Shown here: positions 45,556 through 56,847 of the stretch, one piece after another
Position numbering within the stretch: position 1 is the first letter of the stretch
How the letters are laid out: each line of letters opens with the position of its first letter
Source of the DNA: Chitinophagaceae bacterium
Lineage (GTDB): Bacteria; Bacteroidota; Bacteroidia; Chitinophagales; Chitinophagaceae
DNA length: 64,000 nucleotides
Direction: 5' to 3'
NCBI GenBank assembly: GCA_016719815.1
Contig: JADJYK010000001.1
Coordinates: forward strand, 186,001-250,000
Translations under genes and position numbers: made by a program
Notes under the pieces: model-generated
What the model saw: only the letters and a program-made list of their open reading frames with translations
The model's database searches: none
Told to the model about the DNA's origin: nothing

Positions 45556-48500
45556 ATGAATTTGAAAGAAAGTTTGGCAAAGACATTTAAACAGTTTAAG
45601 CCAACAAGCTGGGCAGTTGATAACAGGGTAGCAGTTTATATTCTTGCAATTATCATTTCGGCCATTGGTTTAATACAATTTGTAACATTGCCCAAAGAGC
45701 AGTTTCCTGATATTGTGGTGCCTACAATTTCTGTTACCACCATCCATGCAGGTAACTCTGCAAAGGATATTGAAAATCTTGTTACGCAGCCAATAGAAAA
45801 GCAATTAAAAGGTATCAGCGGGGCAAAGGTTAAAAAGATTCAAAGTATATCGCAGGCGGATTACAGTCTGATTGTTGTTGAGTTTGATACAGATGTGAAA
45901 ACTGATATAGCCAAACGAAAAGTAGAAGACGCCCTTGACAAGGCTGCAACCGATTTACCCAATGATCTTACCTCGGCTCCAAATGTACAGGAGTTTGCCT
46001 TCAGCGAAATTCCCATCATGTTTGTAAACCTGAGTGGTGATTTTGATGCAATGCAATTAAAAAAATATGCCGATAAAATTCAGGATAGAATTGAATCGCT
46101 GAGTGAAGTAAACAGGGCGGAAATTGTAGGAGCACCGGAAAGAGAAATACAGGTGAATGTTGATCCTTACAAGCTTACTGCAGCAAGAATAAGTTTTACT
46201 GATATTGAAAATGCCATAAGCAGGGAGAATCATGACATAACCGGTGGATTGATTGAGACCGGAAATATGAAGCGGACACTGAAAGTAAAAGGACAATTTA
46301 CCAGTGTCAGTGATTTATACAATGTCATTGTGCGAAGCAGCTCCCAGGGTGCATCTGTTTACCTGCGGGATGTGGCCGAACTAAAAGATACTATTAAAGA
46401 GAAAGAGAGCTATGCCCGTCTCGATGGTAAAAATGTGGTTACCCTGAATATTGTAAAACGTTCAGGCGAAAACCTGATTGATTGTGCTGATAAGGTTAAA
46501 GCAGAAGTGGAAGGGATGCAAAAAGCTGAGGAATTGCCCTCAAATCTTCGGGTCGAATTTACCGGCGATACCAGCAAGCAAACAAAAACCTCTTTTAATG
46601 AACTCATTAATACAATTATTATCGGGTTTATACTGGTCTTGGTAATTCTGATGTTTTTTATGGGTGTAACCAATGCATTCTTTGTTGCGCTGAGTGTGCC
46701 GTTGAGTGTGTTTGTTGCTTTTTTGTTTATACCTGTTGTCGGCAGTCTTACCGGGATTAACATTACTCTCAACTTTATTGTCTTGTTTGCCTTGCTATTC
46801 GGCCTGGGTATTATTGTGGACGATGCCATTGTAGTTATTGAGAACACACACCGAATTTTTAATAATGGAAAAATTCCAATAGTCAGGAGTGCCAAAGAGG
46901 CCGCCGGAGAAGTATTTATTCCGGTATTGGCAGGCACAGCCACTACGCTGGCGCCATTTTTTCCGTTGTTGTTATGGAAAGGTATTATTGGTAAGTTTAT
47001 GATTTATCTGCCGGTAGTGCTCATCCTTACGCTGGCTGCATCACTCATTGTTGCATTCTTTTTCAACCCGGTTTTTGCTGTAAGTTTTATGAAGCCGGAA
47101 GGAAAAGAATTTGAAAAACCAAAAAAAGCTGTATTCAGAAGTAAATGGTTCTGGACAACTCTTATTGGCGGGCTTCTGCTTCATCTGGCATCATTTCATG
47201 GTACGGCCAATTTTCTGTGGTTGCTGGCAATATTATTAGTGTTCAATTCCTATGTTCTTAATGATGTTATTCATAAGTTTCAGAACAGTTTTTTGCCCGG
47301 GCTGATGAACAGGTATGAAAAACTGTTGCGATGGATATTGAAGGGAAAAAGGCCTGTATGGGCATTTGCATCACTCTTTGGGCTGTTTTTTATTTCGCTT
47401 GGTTTGTTGATGGCGAGTGTATTTTCCGGAAGAACAAAGTTTACCTTCTTCCCAAGTGGCGATCCCAGCTTTATTTATGTGTATCTGAAGATGCCAGTAG
47501 GTACCGATGTAAAACATACTGACAGTGTGCTGCATGTGTTGGAACACCGTGTGGCGAAAGTGCTTGATAACGATTTGCCCGGGAAAAAGAAAGCTATCGT
47601 GGAAAGTATCATCACAAATGTTGCAGTGAATGCTAATAACCCAGGGATAATAACAGAAGCGTACAGTCGCACCTCGGCAGAATACAGGTTTCCTTTGTTG
47701 AATTCGAAAAAAGACATGGGAAGAAAACCGGTCCGTATCTTGATTCTATCCGCAAGGTAGTACAGGGGTTACCGGGTACAAACGTTGAAGTGTCGCAAGA
47801 AGAAAACGGACCACCAACCGATCCGCCTGTTAATATTGAAGTTTCAGGCGATTACCTTGAAAGTGTAACAAAAGTGGCTACCGACCTGTACCGCTATCTT
47901 GATACCAACCGCATCGATGGCATTGAAAACCTCCAGCCCGATGTTGACCTCTTTAATCCGGAGATAACAGTTAAGGTGGACAGGCAAAGAGCCATGATGG
48001 AAGGCGTAAGTACGGCGCAAATAGGTATGGAGCTTCGTACCGCTGTTTTTGGTAAGGAAGTGAGTAAAATTAAAGATGGCGAAGATGAGTATAAGATTCA
48101 GTTGCGGTATAAAGAAAATATGCGGAACAACATAACCGACCTCATGAATATGCGGTTAACTTTTATGGACATGAACACTATGCAGATAAAATCGCTGCCA
48201 TTGAGTTCAGTTGCCACAATTGATTATACTAATAGTGCCGGTGGCATTAAAAGGAAGAATGTAAAACGAACTATTCAGTTGCAGAGTAATGTGCTTGACC
48301 CTACAATGGTGGCACCCATCAACCTTAAATTACAGGAAAAGATTAAAGAGTTCAAACAGAATAATACTATTCCATCAGATGTAACGATAAAACAAAGCGG
48401 ACAAAGTGAACAGGAAGCAGAAACATCAGCATTTCTTGGAACAGCACTGCTGATAGCTCTTGGTCTGATATTTCTTATTCTTGTTCTGCAATTTAACAGT

Positions 48501-49130
48501 CTGAGTAAACCATTTATAGTACTAACTGAAATATTCTTCTCTATTATAGGTGTGTTGCTGGGTTACGCCTTTACCGGTATGACAGTGTCATCCATCATGA
48601 TGGGTGTGGGTATTATTGGCCTTGCCGGTATAGTAATTAAGAATGGTATTCTTCTGATAGAGTTTACTGATGAATTGCGACACCGTGGTATCCGTACCCG
48701 TGAGGCGGCAATACAGGCTGGAAAGATTCGTATCATTCCGGTATTGCTCACGGCTGTAGCAACTATTATGGGACTGTTTCCATTGGCTGTAGGCCTGAAT
48801 ATTGATTTTGCAGGAATGTTTCAGCACCTGCGTCCGAATCTTTTCTTTGGGGGCGATAGTGTGGTATTCTGGGGCCCATTGAGCTGGACCATTATATTCG
48901 GTCTGATTTTCTCGTTCTTCCTTACGCTGGTAATGGTACCGAGTATGTATTTGATTTCTGAACGTTTGCGCAGACCAATGAATAAGTTTTATGGCACCAG
49001 GTTTATTGCCTTGTTAGGGTTTACTGGCCCTTTGTTTTTTATTCTGGCAGGTGTTATGTACTTAGTTAAGTGGCTGCATGGCAAAAAAGTATGGATGGGA
49101 CAACAAAAACACACAACCAAACAGGTATAA
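45556..49130 (+). CDS. RND efflux transporter (AcrB/MexF-like), frameshifted
   Basis: The inner-membrane proton-driven pump, about 1,190 residues with 12 helices. Motifs: PKEQFPDIVVPTISVTTIHA, GLGIIVDDAIVVIENTHR (TM4, with the two Asp of the proton relay), and in the second half GLAGIVIKNGILLIEFTDE. The frame breaks at A4 47724-47727 (A5 needed), giving DMGRKTGPYLDSIRKVVQGL. Substrates are unknown. It is the last gene of TetR-TolC-HlyD-RND and is followed by a terminator. Confidence 0.94.
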
Positions 49131-49188
49131 TTTTCGTTATAATAATTTAGTTGGTTTTGGTAACCTGCTTGTCAGCAGGAATTAGAAA

Positions 49189-49216
49189 AAAAGCGGCTCT
49201 TTTGGGCCGCTTTTTT
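49189..49216 (+). terminator. Terminator of the efflux operon
   Basis: Stem AAAAGCGGC / GCCGCTTTT with an 8-nt loop and T-run, preceded by a second small hairpin CCTGCT-TGTC-AGCAGG (49164-49179). Confidence 0.85.
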
Positions 49217-49361
49217 ATATTTATGGTGGAGCAGAAAAAGGACTTTACAGGTAAATGAGTTCGTTTATAAAAACGGATAATTTCAATTATATGAGTAAAC
49301 GTAGTAATTTCAGGGTGGTATTATACTGTGGCTATACTTTTCTTTAAAAAATATTTGTAAA

Positions 49362-51450
49362 ATGAAAATCTGCAAAGTACTGAATACTGTACTTGTTATT
49401 GGTTTGCTGCTATTGTTTTCATCAGTTGCCAAGGCCCAGGGCCTTAAAGGCAGGTATCGTTTCGTTGAAGACGGTGATGGCAAGCAGCCAAATGCAAAAG
49501 CTGTGATAATGATAAACTTTAGCGGCAGCACATTTACATTTAAAGCCGAACAGCCAGGAGAAGTCGTTACTGATAATGGCACTTATCAAATAAGCGGCAA
49601 TAAATTGGCTATTAAGTTTAAGGAAATGGAACAGGGTCAAAAAAGCGGGACATATTCCCTGCAAAGCGGCATCCTTACTTTGCCTTTCAAGATGCTTGAC
49701 AATGAGAAGGGCACTTCCAAATGGCAGGACGCATCATTGATACCTGTAAACAAAACAACGGTTAAAGAAGTGATTGCAAAGGCAATCGAAGGTTCGGTAA
49801 AGAAAGCTAAGCTGTATGCAGACCTGGACCAGCGGGCAATAAAGGGGAACAAAAATCTCAGGGGCGGCTTAGCTGAATCTTATTATGTACAGGCCACTTT
49901 CTTCTATTTCAAAAACTACAAGTGGGAGGCACTGTATGGTTATGCCAAAGCATGCAATTTTGAGCAAAGCAATGCCCTTTACCTGAATAACCTTTGCAAC
50001 CTGTTACTTGAACTCGGCAGGATATATGACGCAAAAGTACTGGCAGAAGAGATCACTGCCAGGTTTCCCAATCTGCCTTACGGATGGAATAACCTTGCCT
50101 TTATCTATCTAAAACTTGGTATTGTAAAAGAGGCTGATAAAGCGATAAAAATAGCCATGAAACTTGCGCCGGAAAATGGTTTGTATTGCTATACCGGCTC
50201 TAAGATTGCTGAAGAAGAAGGAAGAAAAACGGAGGCAGAAAAACTGGTGCAGCAGGCATGGGATTTGGGTTATGCTGGTAATGGAAGAGAAGGTGCCGGA
50301 GGAACAGCAGCCGGGAAAGCTGGCAATAATAATGCTACTAAAGGAAATAAAAATGCAGGTACTGTAAAGCCTTCAGCAAAACCAAAGCAAGCTAATAAGC
50401 CTCCGTCAGGATATAAAATAGCAGACTGGCAAGGCAGTTACCAGGCAAAGTATATTTCGGCCCGAAGTGGTGAAACTGCCACTGAGGCCAATACAAAATT
50501 TGGTGAAGGTGTGGCATCAACTGTAATGAATTTACAAACACTTGCCTGTGTCAAAAGTTTTTCGATGCAGATTTCGCCGGGTGGTTCCATTTCCGGCAGT
50601 GGCGAAATTTTATATGTTTACCAGGGAACTACAGCCAATATGGCTGTGGGCATGGCACCTTCTGTACTTACCGGTAACGGGTTTTCAGCAAACTTGAAAG
50701 ACGGTTACCAGGTGAGAAGCTGGAGTTTTACCGGCACAGTAAATGATAATGGAGATGTGGAAATAAAGGGTTTGCCATCAGAAAAACTTGATTTGCTGAA
50801 TGTAGGGAAATGGCAAAAAATCACACCCTGGAGTCCTTTGCCACCCGATGCTGCCGGGGCAGCCATGAAAGGTCCGTTTCATCTCAAACTGGCAATGAGC
50901 GATAAAAAAGAACCGTTTATTTATATCGACCAGTATCTGGAATTAAATGACAAATTGATTAAGAAAGTGCATTACACCGGGCTGATTATAAAAAGTGATG
51001 AAGCCATTACTCCGGATTGTAAACCGATTGAACCGCCGCCTGCTGCAGATTGTCCGGCATCAGAGTTTATTAAAAACTAAAGTTTCCTTCAACCCGAGAG
51101 ACCATATTGCTATCGAAAATTCCACTACCTATTCCAAAGGTGCCGATGGGCAAACGCAGGCGCAAACAGAAATGGCCACCAACATTTCCGGAGAGTGGAA
51201 TTATGGCATGGCCACAGGTTCGGCAGAGTTTCACATGGATGGCAGCTATGAGTTTACGGTTGGTATTGGCGTGGAGGCTGGTTTATTTGGAAAAGACGGA
51301 CCACTTAAAATAAGTGAGAAAATTGAACTGATTTACGATTCTAAATGCGGATGGGGTATTAAGGGTAGTGCTTCTGCCGGCGCTGAAGGTTTTGGCACAA
51401 AAGCTGGCGCATCTGTGGAGGGAGTTATCTTTTTTAATAAGGGGATGTAA
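49362..51450 (+). CDS. Secreted TPR-containing protein of unknown function, frameshifted
   Basis: An exported protein of about 700 residues. Signal peptide MKICKVLNTVLVIGLLLLFS ends near AKAQ. Residues 27-125 resemble a lipocalin-like strand domain (GRYRFVEDGDGKQPNAKAV). Residues 165-300 are TPR-like (GWNNLAFIYLKLGIVKEADK). A Gly/Asn/Lys linker (310-350) leads to a second beta-rich part. The frame breaks at A5 51072-51076 (A4 needed), giving ASEFIKTKVSFNPRDHIAIE. The end may be shifted too: restoring GGGGG and AAAAA near 51440-51455 would carry the frame to TAG at 51501. I do not recognise a family. Confidence 0.68.
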
Positions 51451-51498
51451 AACAACTATCGATATCCTGAAAAGGAATGTCGGCAACGAAGGATTTTT

Positions 51499-52809
51499 TT
51501 AGTAAGACACATTAACATAAGAAACGCCGGTTTGAAGAGTACAGTTGCTGCAAAGCTGGGGTGATGATTTGTCTTTTGCTAGTTTTGTGGCATATGTTAT
51601 CACATCATTCCACGATGAATTATTGTTGTTGAAGTAGCTGATTTTTTCTTTCATTGCCTGTATAAAACTGAGGGTAAAGAAACCACCAAAGGGATTAGCC
51701 CAGGAATACTCACCTTTTCTTGCTGCAGCACAAATTAGTGTGCCACGGGCATCTACAAAAAGACCTCTCAATTTTTTTATGTCAGGTTTATTGTCCGACT
51801 GAGAATTCAAAAAACTTGTTGTTGTTGTCTGGTTCAGGCCAACATAATTGTTGCAACAATCGCCCAGAATAATATTCAGTCTGGCGTTTTTATTTTTTAG
51901 TGTATTATAAACTTCGCTGAGGCCCATCGAAGTTGTTTTGTCAATATTAACATAGTTGGATGTCCGAAGATCCATCATTGGATAGGCATCTGTTTGGTTA
52001 TTCCACCGAAATCCATGACCCCTGTAAACAAAAACTACAATATCATCGGATCCGGACTTTATTGATTTCAAAGTGTTTTGCACATACGTTTTATTAAAGT
52101 TGTTTTCATCAGCAAAATACTTTTGGTATGAGATTCCCAATGCTTCAGCAATACTTCTGAATTCGTAGTCAAGTTTATCCCGGTCTGCCTTGCAGCTGGG
52201 GCCAATATCACCAATCAACGTATTGGCTACTACAACCAGATGTAATTTTGTTCCTGTAGTGTTTACGGGATTAATAGTTATATCCACCAGCCCGCAAAGC
52301 CTCCTTAGAGAAAAATAGTCGGGTTCATTGTCCCAAAAAAACTTTCTTAAGAAAGTTTCTGATACCGAGTATGGATTTATCTGGAAGAATGAATCTACCG
52401 GAATTTCACTTGCATAACTAAGTTTCGGATCGTCAGTAGTAGAGGGGTTATTCCAGGTTTGCTCTGTTTTTCCCTTTCTCCAAATAAAATGATCCGGATT
52501 GTATTTCTGTCCGGCAGAATCTTCAGTAATAAATTTGGGGCTATAACCAGACATAAAAAAATAGACTGAACCATCCGAAAAGGTTCCTGTTGATGATTTA
52601 TAATTAACATTTACCACTTGGTATTTGCTATTTTCTGCATGGTAATTAATGCGCATATAACTGCGGCTCTCATTAAAATAAACTAAAAGCCCTTCGTACC
52701 TGGATAAATTTTTGTCGTGAAAGTTTACCTTATAAAGAATTTGAGCCTGCAGTGAATACTGAATATTTGTGCTGAGCAGTATTAATATTATACTAAGTAA
52801 ACGCAGCAT
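51499..52809 (-). CDS. Secreted caspase-like peptidase (C14 family)
   Basis: A 436-residue exported protein with signal peptide (about 1-23) and a C-terminal caspase-like domain. The catalytic dyad is visible: His265 in VVFVYRGHGFRWN and Cys318 or Cys319 in LNIILGDCCNN. Between them, DAYPMMDLRTSNYVNIDKTT fits the p20 layout. The N-terminal 180 residues are mixed beta and unrecognised. Bacterial caspase-like proteins (orthocaspases/metacaspases) cut after Arg or Lys. It is convergent with the TPR protein gene and overlaps its probable end by a few bases. Confidence 0.85.
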   Translation of the reverse strand: MLRLLSIILILLSTNIQYSLQAQILYKVNFHDKNLSRYEGLLVYFNESRSYMRINYHAENSKYQVVNVNYKSSTGTFSDGSVYFFMSGYSPKFITEDSAGQKYNPDHFIWRKGKTEQTWNNPSTTDDPKLSYASEIPVDSFFQINPYSVSETFLRKFFWDNEPDYFSLRRLCGLVDITINPVNTTGTKLHLVVVANTLIGDIGPSCKADRDKLDYEFRSIAEALGISYQKYFADENNFNKTYVQNTLKSIKSGSDDIVVFVYRGHGFRWNNQTDAYPMMDLRTSNYVNIDKTTSMGLSEVYNTLKNKNARLNIILGDCCNNYVGLNQTTTTSFLNSQSDNKPDIKKLRGLFVDARGTLICAAARKGEYSWANPFGGFFTLSFIQAMKEKISYFNNNNSSWNDVITYATKLAKDKSSPQLCSNCTLQTGVSYVNVSY

Positions 52810-52872
52810 ATCCTGATTATATTTTTCTTCAAAAAAAATATTCTGTACTAATTTATGAAGAAAATCGATGTA

Positions 52873-52902
52873 AAAAAGCGCTGCTTTTCTAGCAACGCTT
52901 TT
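52873..52902 (-). terminator. Terminator after the M16 peptidase gene
   Basis: Minus-strand stem AAAAGCGTTGC / GCAGCGCTTTT with one mismatch, followed by a T-run. Confidence 0.75.
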
Positions 52903-52919
52903 AAGGTTGAAATTACATT

Positions 52920-55775
52920 TTAGAACCCTTTCTTTTCCACAACCTTCCCATCAGCATCCAGCTCAATAATTTCATATCCTAATTTCTTCACTCCTTCATA
53001 GATCTTTGCTTTGTCGCCTACCAGTAAAATATTCATTTTTTCCGGTGCCAGCAATTTTTTAGCGGTTGCATCTACTTGTTGCTTGGTTAGCGCTGCCAGT
53101 ATTTTATTCTGCTGGTCGGTATAATTTGCCGGCAGGTTGTAGTCAAGTATCCTTCTGATGAAACCTGCTTTCTGAATACCTGTTTCATACAACAGGGCGT
53201 CCCGCTGGCCGAGTGAGTTTTTCATGAATTTTAACTCTGGTTCAGTTATGCCATTATCCCGGTAGTTTTTTATTTCTTTCATTACTTCGGCAAGGGCACT
53301 ATCGGTAACGTCGGCCTTTATGCCGGAACTGAATTCAAAGTCACCCGTATATTCATCCGCAGTAAATGAACTGCGGGCACCATAGGTCCAGCCTTTATCT
53401 TCACGAAGGTTAAGATTAAGACGGCTGTTAAAATCGCCTCCCAGAATATGGTTCATTAGTCTTGCTTTATAATATTCGCCGGTTGCATCATATTTTAACC
53501 CTGTTGCATAGCCTACCCTGAACTGAGATTGTGCTGCTTTTGGAACATCAACCATGAACACTTTAGTTTTATCAACTACAGAAGCAAATCCAACTGTTTT
53601 TGGTAATTCAATTTTCTTATTTGGCAACTTGTTCAGGAAGGCGAGTTTAGGCAACACTTCAGCTTGCCTGATGTCGCCGACCACAACCACTTTCATTCCA
53701 TTGCAAGTCATATAGTTATTGTAATAATTCTCAATATCGCTTAACTTCAGATTGGTGATGGTGTATTCTGTTCCGTCTTCACTCATGCCAATAATATTAC
53801 TATGTCCATAGTTTATTTTGGCAAAAACAATATCAGCTACTGCGGCGGGGTCTGCCTTCATTTGCTTGAAGCCCTGAAGTCTTTGTTTTTGAATTCGGCC
53901 AAAAGCGGCATCGGTAAATTTTGGATTCAGCATTCTTTCTTCGACCAGCACCATCGTTTTATCAATGTTCTTTTTCAGTGTTTGGATGCTGAAAGTTATG
54001 CCATCAAAGTTGCTGCCAACAGAAATGGTGCTGCCAAGCTTTTGCAGTTCCACTGCCATTTGCTCTGCAGTGAAGTTCTTTGTGTCTTCGTTCATCATGC
54101 TGCTGAACATGCTGGCCAGCCCAATTTTTGATGTGTCGGTTGCCTGTAGAATATGTCCTCCCGGAATAGTTACAGTTATTGTTACGGTTGGCACTTCGGT
54201 TGATTCGCTGCCAATTAAATGAATGCCGTTTGGCAAATCTTTTTTCCAGAATTTAGGAACCTTTATTGAAGGGTTTGCTCCTGTGCCGGGCATTTTGCTT
54301 CGATCAAATCTGTCTTTGGCTTTAATATATTTTAAACCATTGTAGCCATAATCAGGGGCGGCATAGCTAGATGAATCTGGTACAAAGTTGTTTGCTGCTG
54401 CTACAAGTGCTTCTTGTCCCTTTGGCAACACACTAAGGTGTACAGCACCTTTTCCCTTTATATACTGGTTGTACACCCGCATTACATCTTCCTTTGTTAC
54501 GGCCTGATACATCTTAATAAGGTCTGCAATTTTATTAGGATTGCCGGCAAATGTTTGGAATGCCGCAAGTTGTGATACTTTGCCGGAAACACTTTGCAGT
54601 CCGTTTATCTGTTGTGATTCAATACCTCCTTTAAATTTGGCGATATCTTCGTCAGTAACCCCCCTTGCTTCAAATGTATCAAGTGAGTTTCGGAACAAAG
54701 AGTCGAGATATACCAGCGACTTTCCAGGCGAGGGAACCAGTTGTATCATAAACTCTCCCGCCAGTTCAGAAAGGCTGCTGTTTGAGTTTGCCTGCAGTAC
54801 GATTTGTTTTTTTACCATCTGCTGGTACAAGACTGAGTTCTTGCCTTGACCTAATACCTGTGCCAGGCAGGCCAAAGCTCCCATGTCTTTATGATAATTT
54901 GGAACAGTGGGATATGAAATCATCAGCAAAGGAAGTTTGGCGTAATTGTCAACATACGAAACATAACGGTCGGTATTAATAACAGCAGGTGGAACCACCA
55001 CCGGATTTACCTCCGGTCCGCGGGGGATACTGCCGAAGTACTTTTCAACCAATTTTACAACCTGTGCAGGGTTAACATCACCACCTATGGTAAGTGCAGC
55101 ATTGTTGGGACCATACCAGCGCAAAAAGAAATTTTTCAGGTCGTTTACATCTACACGGTTCAGATCTTCAACATAACCAATAGTTAGCCATGAATAAGGA
55201 TGCCCGTAAGGATACATTGCCCTGGAAGCAGTTTCAAAGGCCAGTCCATAAGGCCGGTTGTCATAGTTCTGTCCTCTTTCATTTTTTACAGTTGACCTTT
55301 GAATTTCAAATTTTTGCTGCGTTACTGCATCCAGTAAAAAGCCCATACGGTCGGCTTCCAGCCACAGCATTTTTTCAAGCTGGTTACTGGGTACTGTTTG
55401 AAAATAGTTTGTTCTGTCCCGGTTGGTAGAGCCATTTAGTGTGCCTCCGGCATCCGATACAATCTTAAAATGCTGCTCATCTGCCACATTATCGCTGCCC
55501 TGAAACATCATATGTTCGAAGAAGTGGGCAAATCCGGATTTGCCAATTTCTTCACGGGCAGAACCTACATGGTAGGTAACGTCCACATGTACCAGCGGGT
55601 CGCTATGGTCTTCGTGAATGATCAGCGTCAGCCCGTTTGGCAATACATATTTTTCATATGGAATTACCAGTTCATTTCCTTTTTTGGTTACTTTTTCAAC
55701 AAGCTTTGTCTGGCTGAAAGTTATTGCAGGAAGCAATAAGACAACAGCCACCAATAAGAATAGTCGTTGTTTCAT
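52920..55775 (-). CDS. M16 family zinc metallopeptidase
   Basis: A 951-residue exported peptidase of the pitrilysin/insulinase family. Signal peptide MKQRLFLLVAVVLLLPAITF ends near SQ. The inverted zinc motif HxxEH is H84-F-F-E87-H88 within GKSGFAHFFEHMMFQGSDN. The third ligand Glu lies downstream near VKNERGQNYDNRPYGL. A second, inactive M16 repeat begins about residue 520 (FWKKDLPNGIHLIGSESTEV). Such proteins degrade peptides in the periplasm. The frame is intact despite its length. Confidence 0.94.
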   Translation of the reverse strand: MKQRLFLLVAVVLLLPAITFSQTKLVEKVTKKGNELVIPYEKYVLPNGLTLIIHEDHSDPLVHVDVTYHVGSAREEIGKSGFAHFFEHMMFQGSDNVADEQHFKIVSDAGGTLNGSTNRDRTNYFQTVPSNQLEKMLWLEADRMGFLLDAVTQQKFEIQRSTVKNERGQNYDNRPYGLAFETASRAMYPYGHPYSWLTIGYVEDLNRVDVNDLKNFFLRWYGPNNAALTIGGDVNPAQVVKLVEKYFGSIPRGPEVNPVVVPPAVINTDRYVSYVDNYAKLPLLMISYPTVPNYHKDMGALACLAQVLGQGKNSVLYQQMVKKQIVLQANSNSSLSELAGEFMIQLVPSPGKSLVYLDSLFRNSLDTFEARGVTDEDIAKFKGGIESQQINGLQSVSGKVSQLAAFQTFAGNPNKIADLIKMYQAVTKEDVMRVYNQYIKGKGAVHLSVLPKGQEALVAAANNFVPDSSSYAAPDYGYNGLKYIKAKDRFDRSKMPGTGANPSIKVPKFWKKDLPNGIHLIGSESTEVPTVTITVTIPGGHILQATDTSKIGLASMFSSMMNEDTKNFTAEQMAVELQKLGSTISVGSNFDGITFSIQTLKKNIDKTMVLVEERMLNPKFTDAAFGRIQKQRLQGFKQMKADPAAVADIVFAKINYGHSNIIGMSEDGTEYTITNLKLSDIENYYNNYMTCNGMKVVVVGDIRQAEVLPKLAFLNKLPNKKIELPKTVGFASVVDKTKVFMVDVPKAAQSQFRVGYATGLKYDATGEYYKARLMNHILGGDFNSRLNLNLREDKGWTYGARSSFTADEYTGDFEFSSGIKADVTDSALAEVMKEIKNYRDNGITEPELKFMKNSLGQRDALLYETGIQKAGFIRRILDYNLPANYTDQQNKILAALTKQQVDATAKKLLAPEKMNILLVGDKAKIYEGVKKLGYEIIELDADGKVVEKKGF

Positions 55776-55998
55776 TTAATATGTTTTAATAAAAATATTT
55801 GATGTAAAATGAATGAAATGCAATTTTAAGTTTTACAAAGTAAGTAAAACGACTGTTCACTTCAGATGCCTTTTATCATTTTTGATAAAATTCCATACAG
55901 ACTGTTCAAAATCTACTGGCGGCATTGTCAAATCCGTATTTTGCCGGATAATTTATTTCCGAAGCGGAACAGTTCATAATTTTGAAAAAAATCAGAAT

Positions 55999-56799
55999 AT
56001 GGCAACATCAAGAAATAACCATGAAATAGATTATAAAATCCATGGGCAAGAAATGCAGTTTGTGGAAATTGAGCTGGATTATGGGGAAACAGCCATTGCC
56101 GAAAGCGGCTCAATGATGATGATGGATGATGGGATACAAATGCAGACAATATTTGGCGATGGCTCAGCACAACAACCAACCGGGTTTCTTGGAAAACTCA
56201 TCAGTGCAGGCAAACGGGTAATAACGGGTGAAAGCCTGTTTATGACCGCTTTTACCAATGAATTGCAGGGAAAGAAAAAGGTAAGTTTTGCAGCTCCATA
56301 CACAGGTAAGATAATTCCAATAGACTTACAGGAATTGGGAGGAACCATCATTGCTCAGAAGGACGCCTTTTTGTGTGCGGCAAAAGGAGTGAGTGTGGGC
56401 ATTCATTTTCAGCGTAAACTGGGAGTGGGCATTTTTGGTGGTGAAGGTTTTATTATGCAAAAGCTGGAAGGAGATGGCATGGCATTTCTGCATGCAGGCG
56501 GTTATATTGTTGAAAGGAATCTTAATCCCGGCGAAGTACTGAAAATTGATACCGGATGTGTGGTAGCGTATTCACCGTCTGTAAACTTTGAAATTGAGTT
56601 TGTGAAAGGTATAAAGAACTTCATGTTTGGAGGGGAAGGACTGTTCTTTGCAAGAGTACAAGGACCCGGAAAAGTATGGATACAATCACTACCCATAAGC
56701 AGGCTGGCTGGACGGATAGTAGCCTATGGCACATATAAGCGCAAAGAAGAAGGTAGTGTGCTGGGTGGATTGGGTAATTTGTTTGACGGAAAAGAGTAA
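55999..56799 (+). CDS. AIM24/TIGR00266 family protein
   Basis: A 266-residue protein of the AIM24-like (DUF124, TIGR00266) family: YKIHGQEMQFVEIELDYGE at the start, AESGSMMMMDDGIQMQT, GKRVITGESLFMTAFTNEL, KDAFLCAAKGVSVGIHFQRK and GEGLFFARVQGPGKVWIQSL. I chose ATG 55999 over 55813 because the family begins about there. The role is uncertain; the yeast relative acts in mitochondrial membrane organisation. It lies 48 nt before gpsA. Confidence 0.9.
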   Translation: MATSRNNHEIDYKIHGQEMQFVEIELDYGETAIAESGSMMMMDDGIQMQTIFGDGSAQQPTGFLGKLISAGKRVITGESLFMTAFTNELQGKKKVSFAAPYTGKIIPIDLQELGGTIIAQKDAFLCAAKGVSVGIHFQRKLGVGIFGGEGFIMQKLEGDGMAFLHAGGYIVERNLNPGEVLKIDTGCVVAYSPSVNFEIEFVKGIKNFMFGGEGLFFARVQGPGKVWIQSLPISRLAGRIVAYGTYKRKEEGSVLGGLGNLFDGKE

Positions 56800-56847
56800 A
56801 GTGTTTCCTTTGTCTGAGAATTTTTTAAAATCAGAAATGGGTGGCTT

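Noticed and set aside
55813..55998. N-terminal extension of the AIM24-like protein
   Set aside because: Composition is non-coding-like, and the family begins at ATG 55999.
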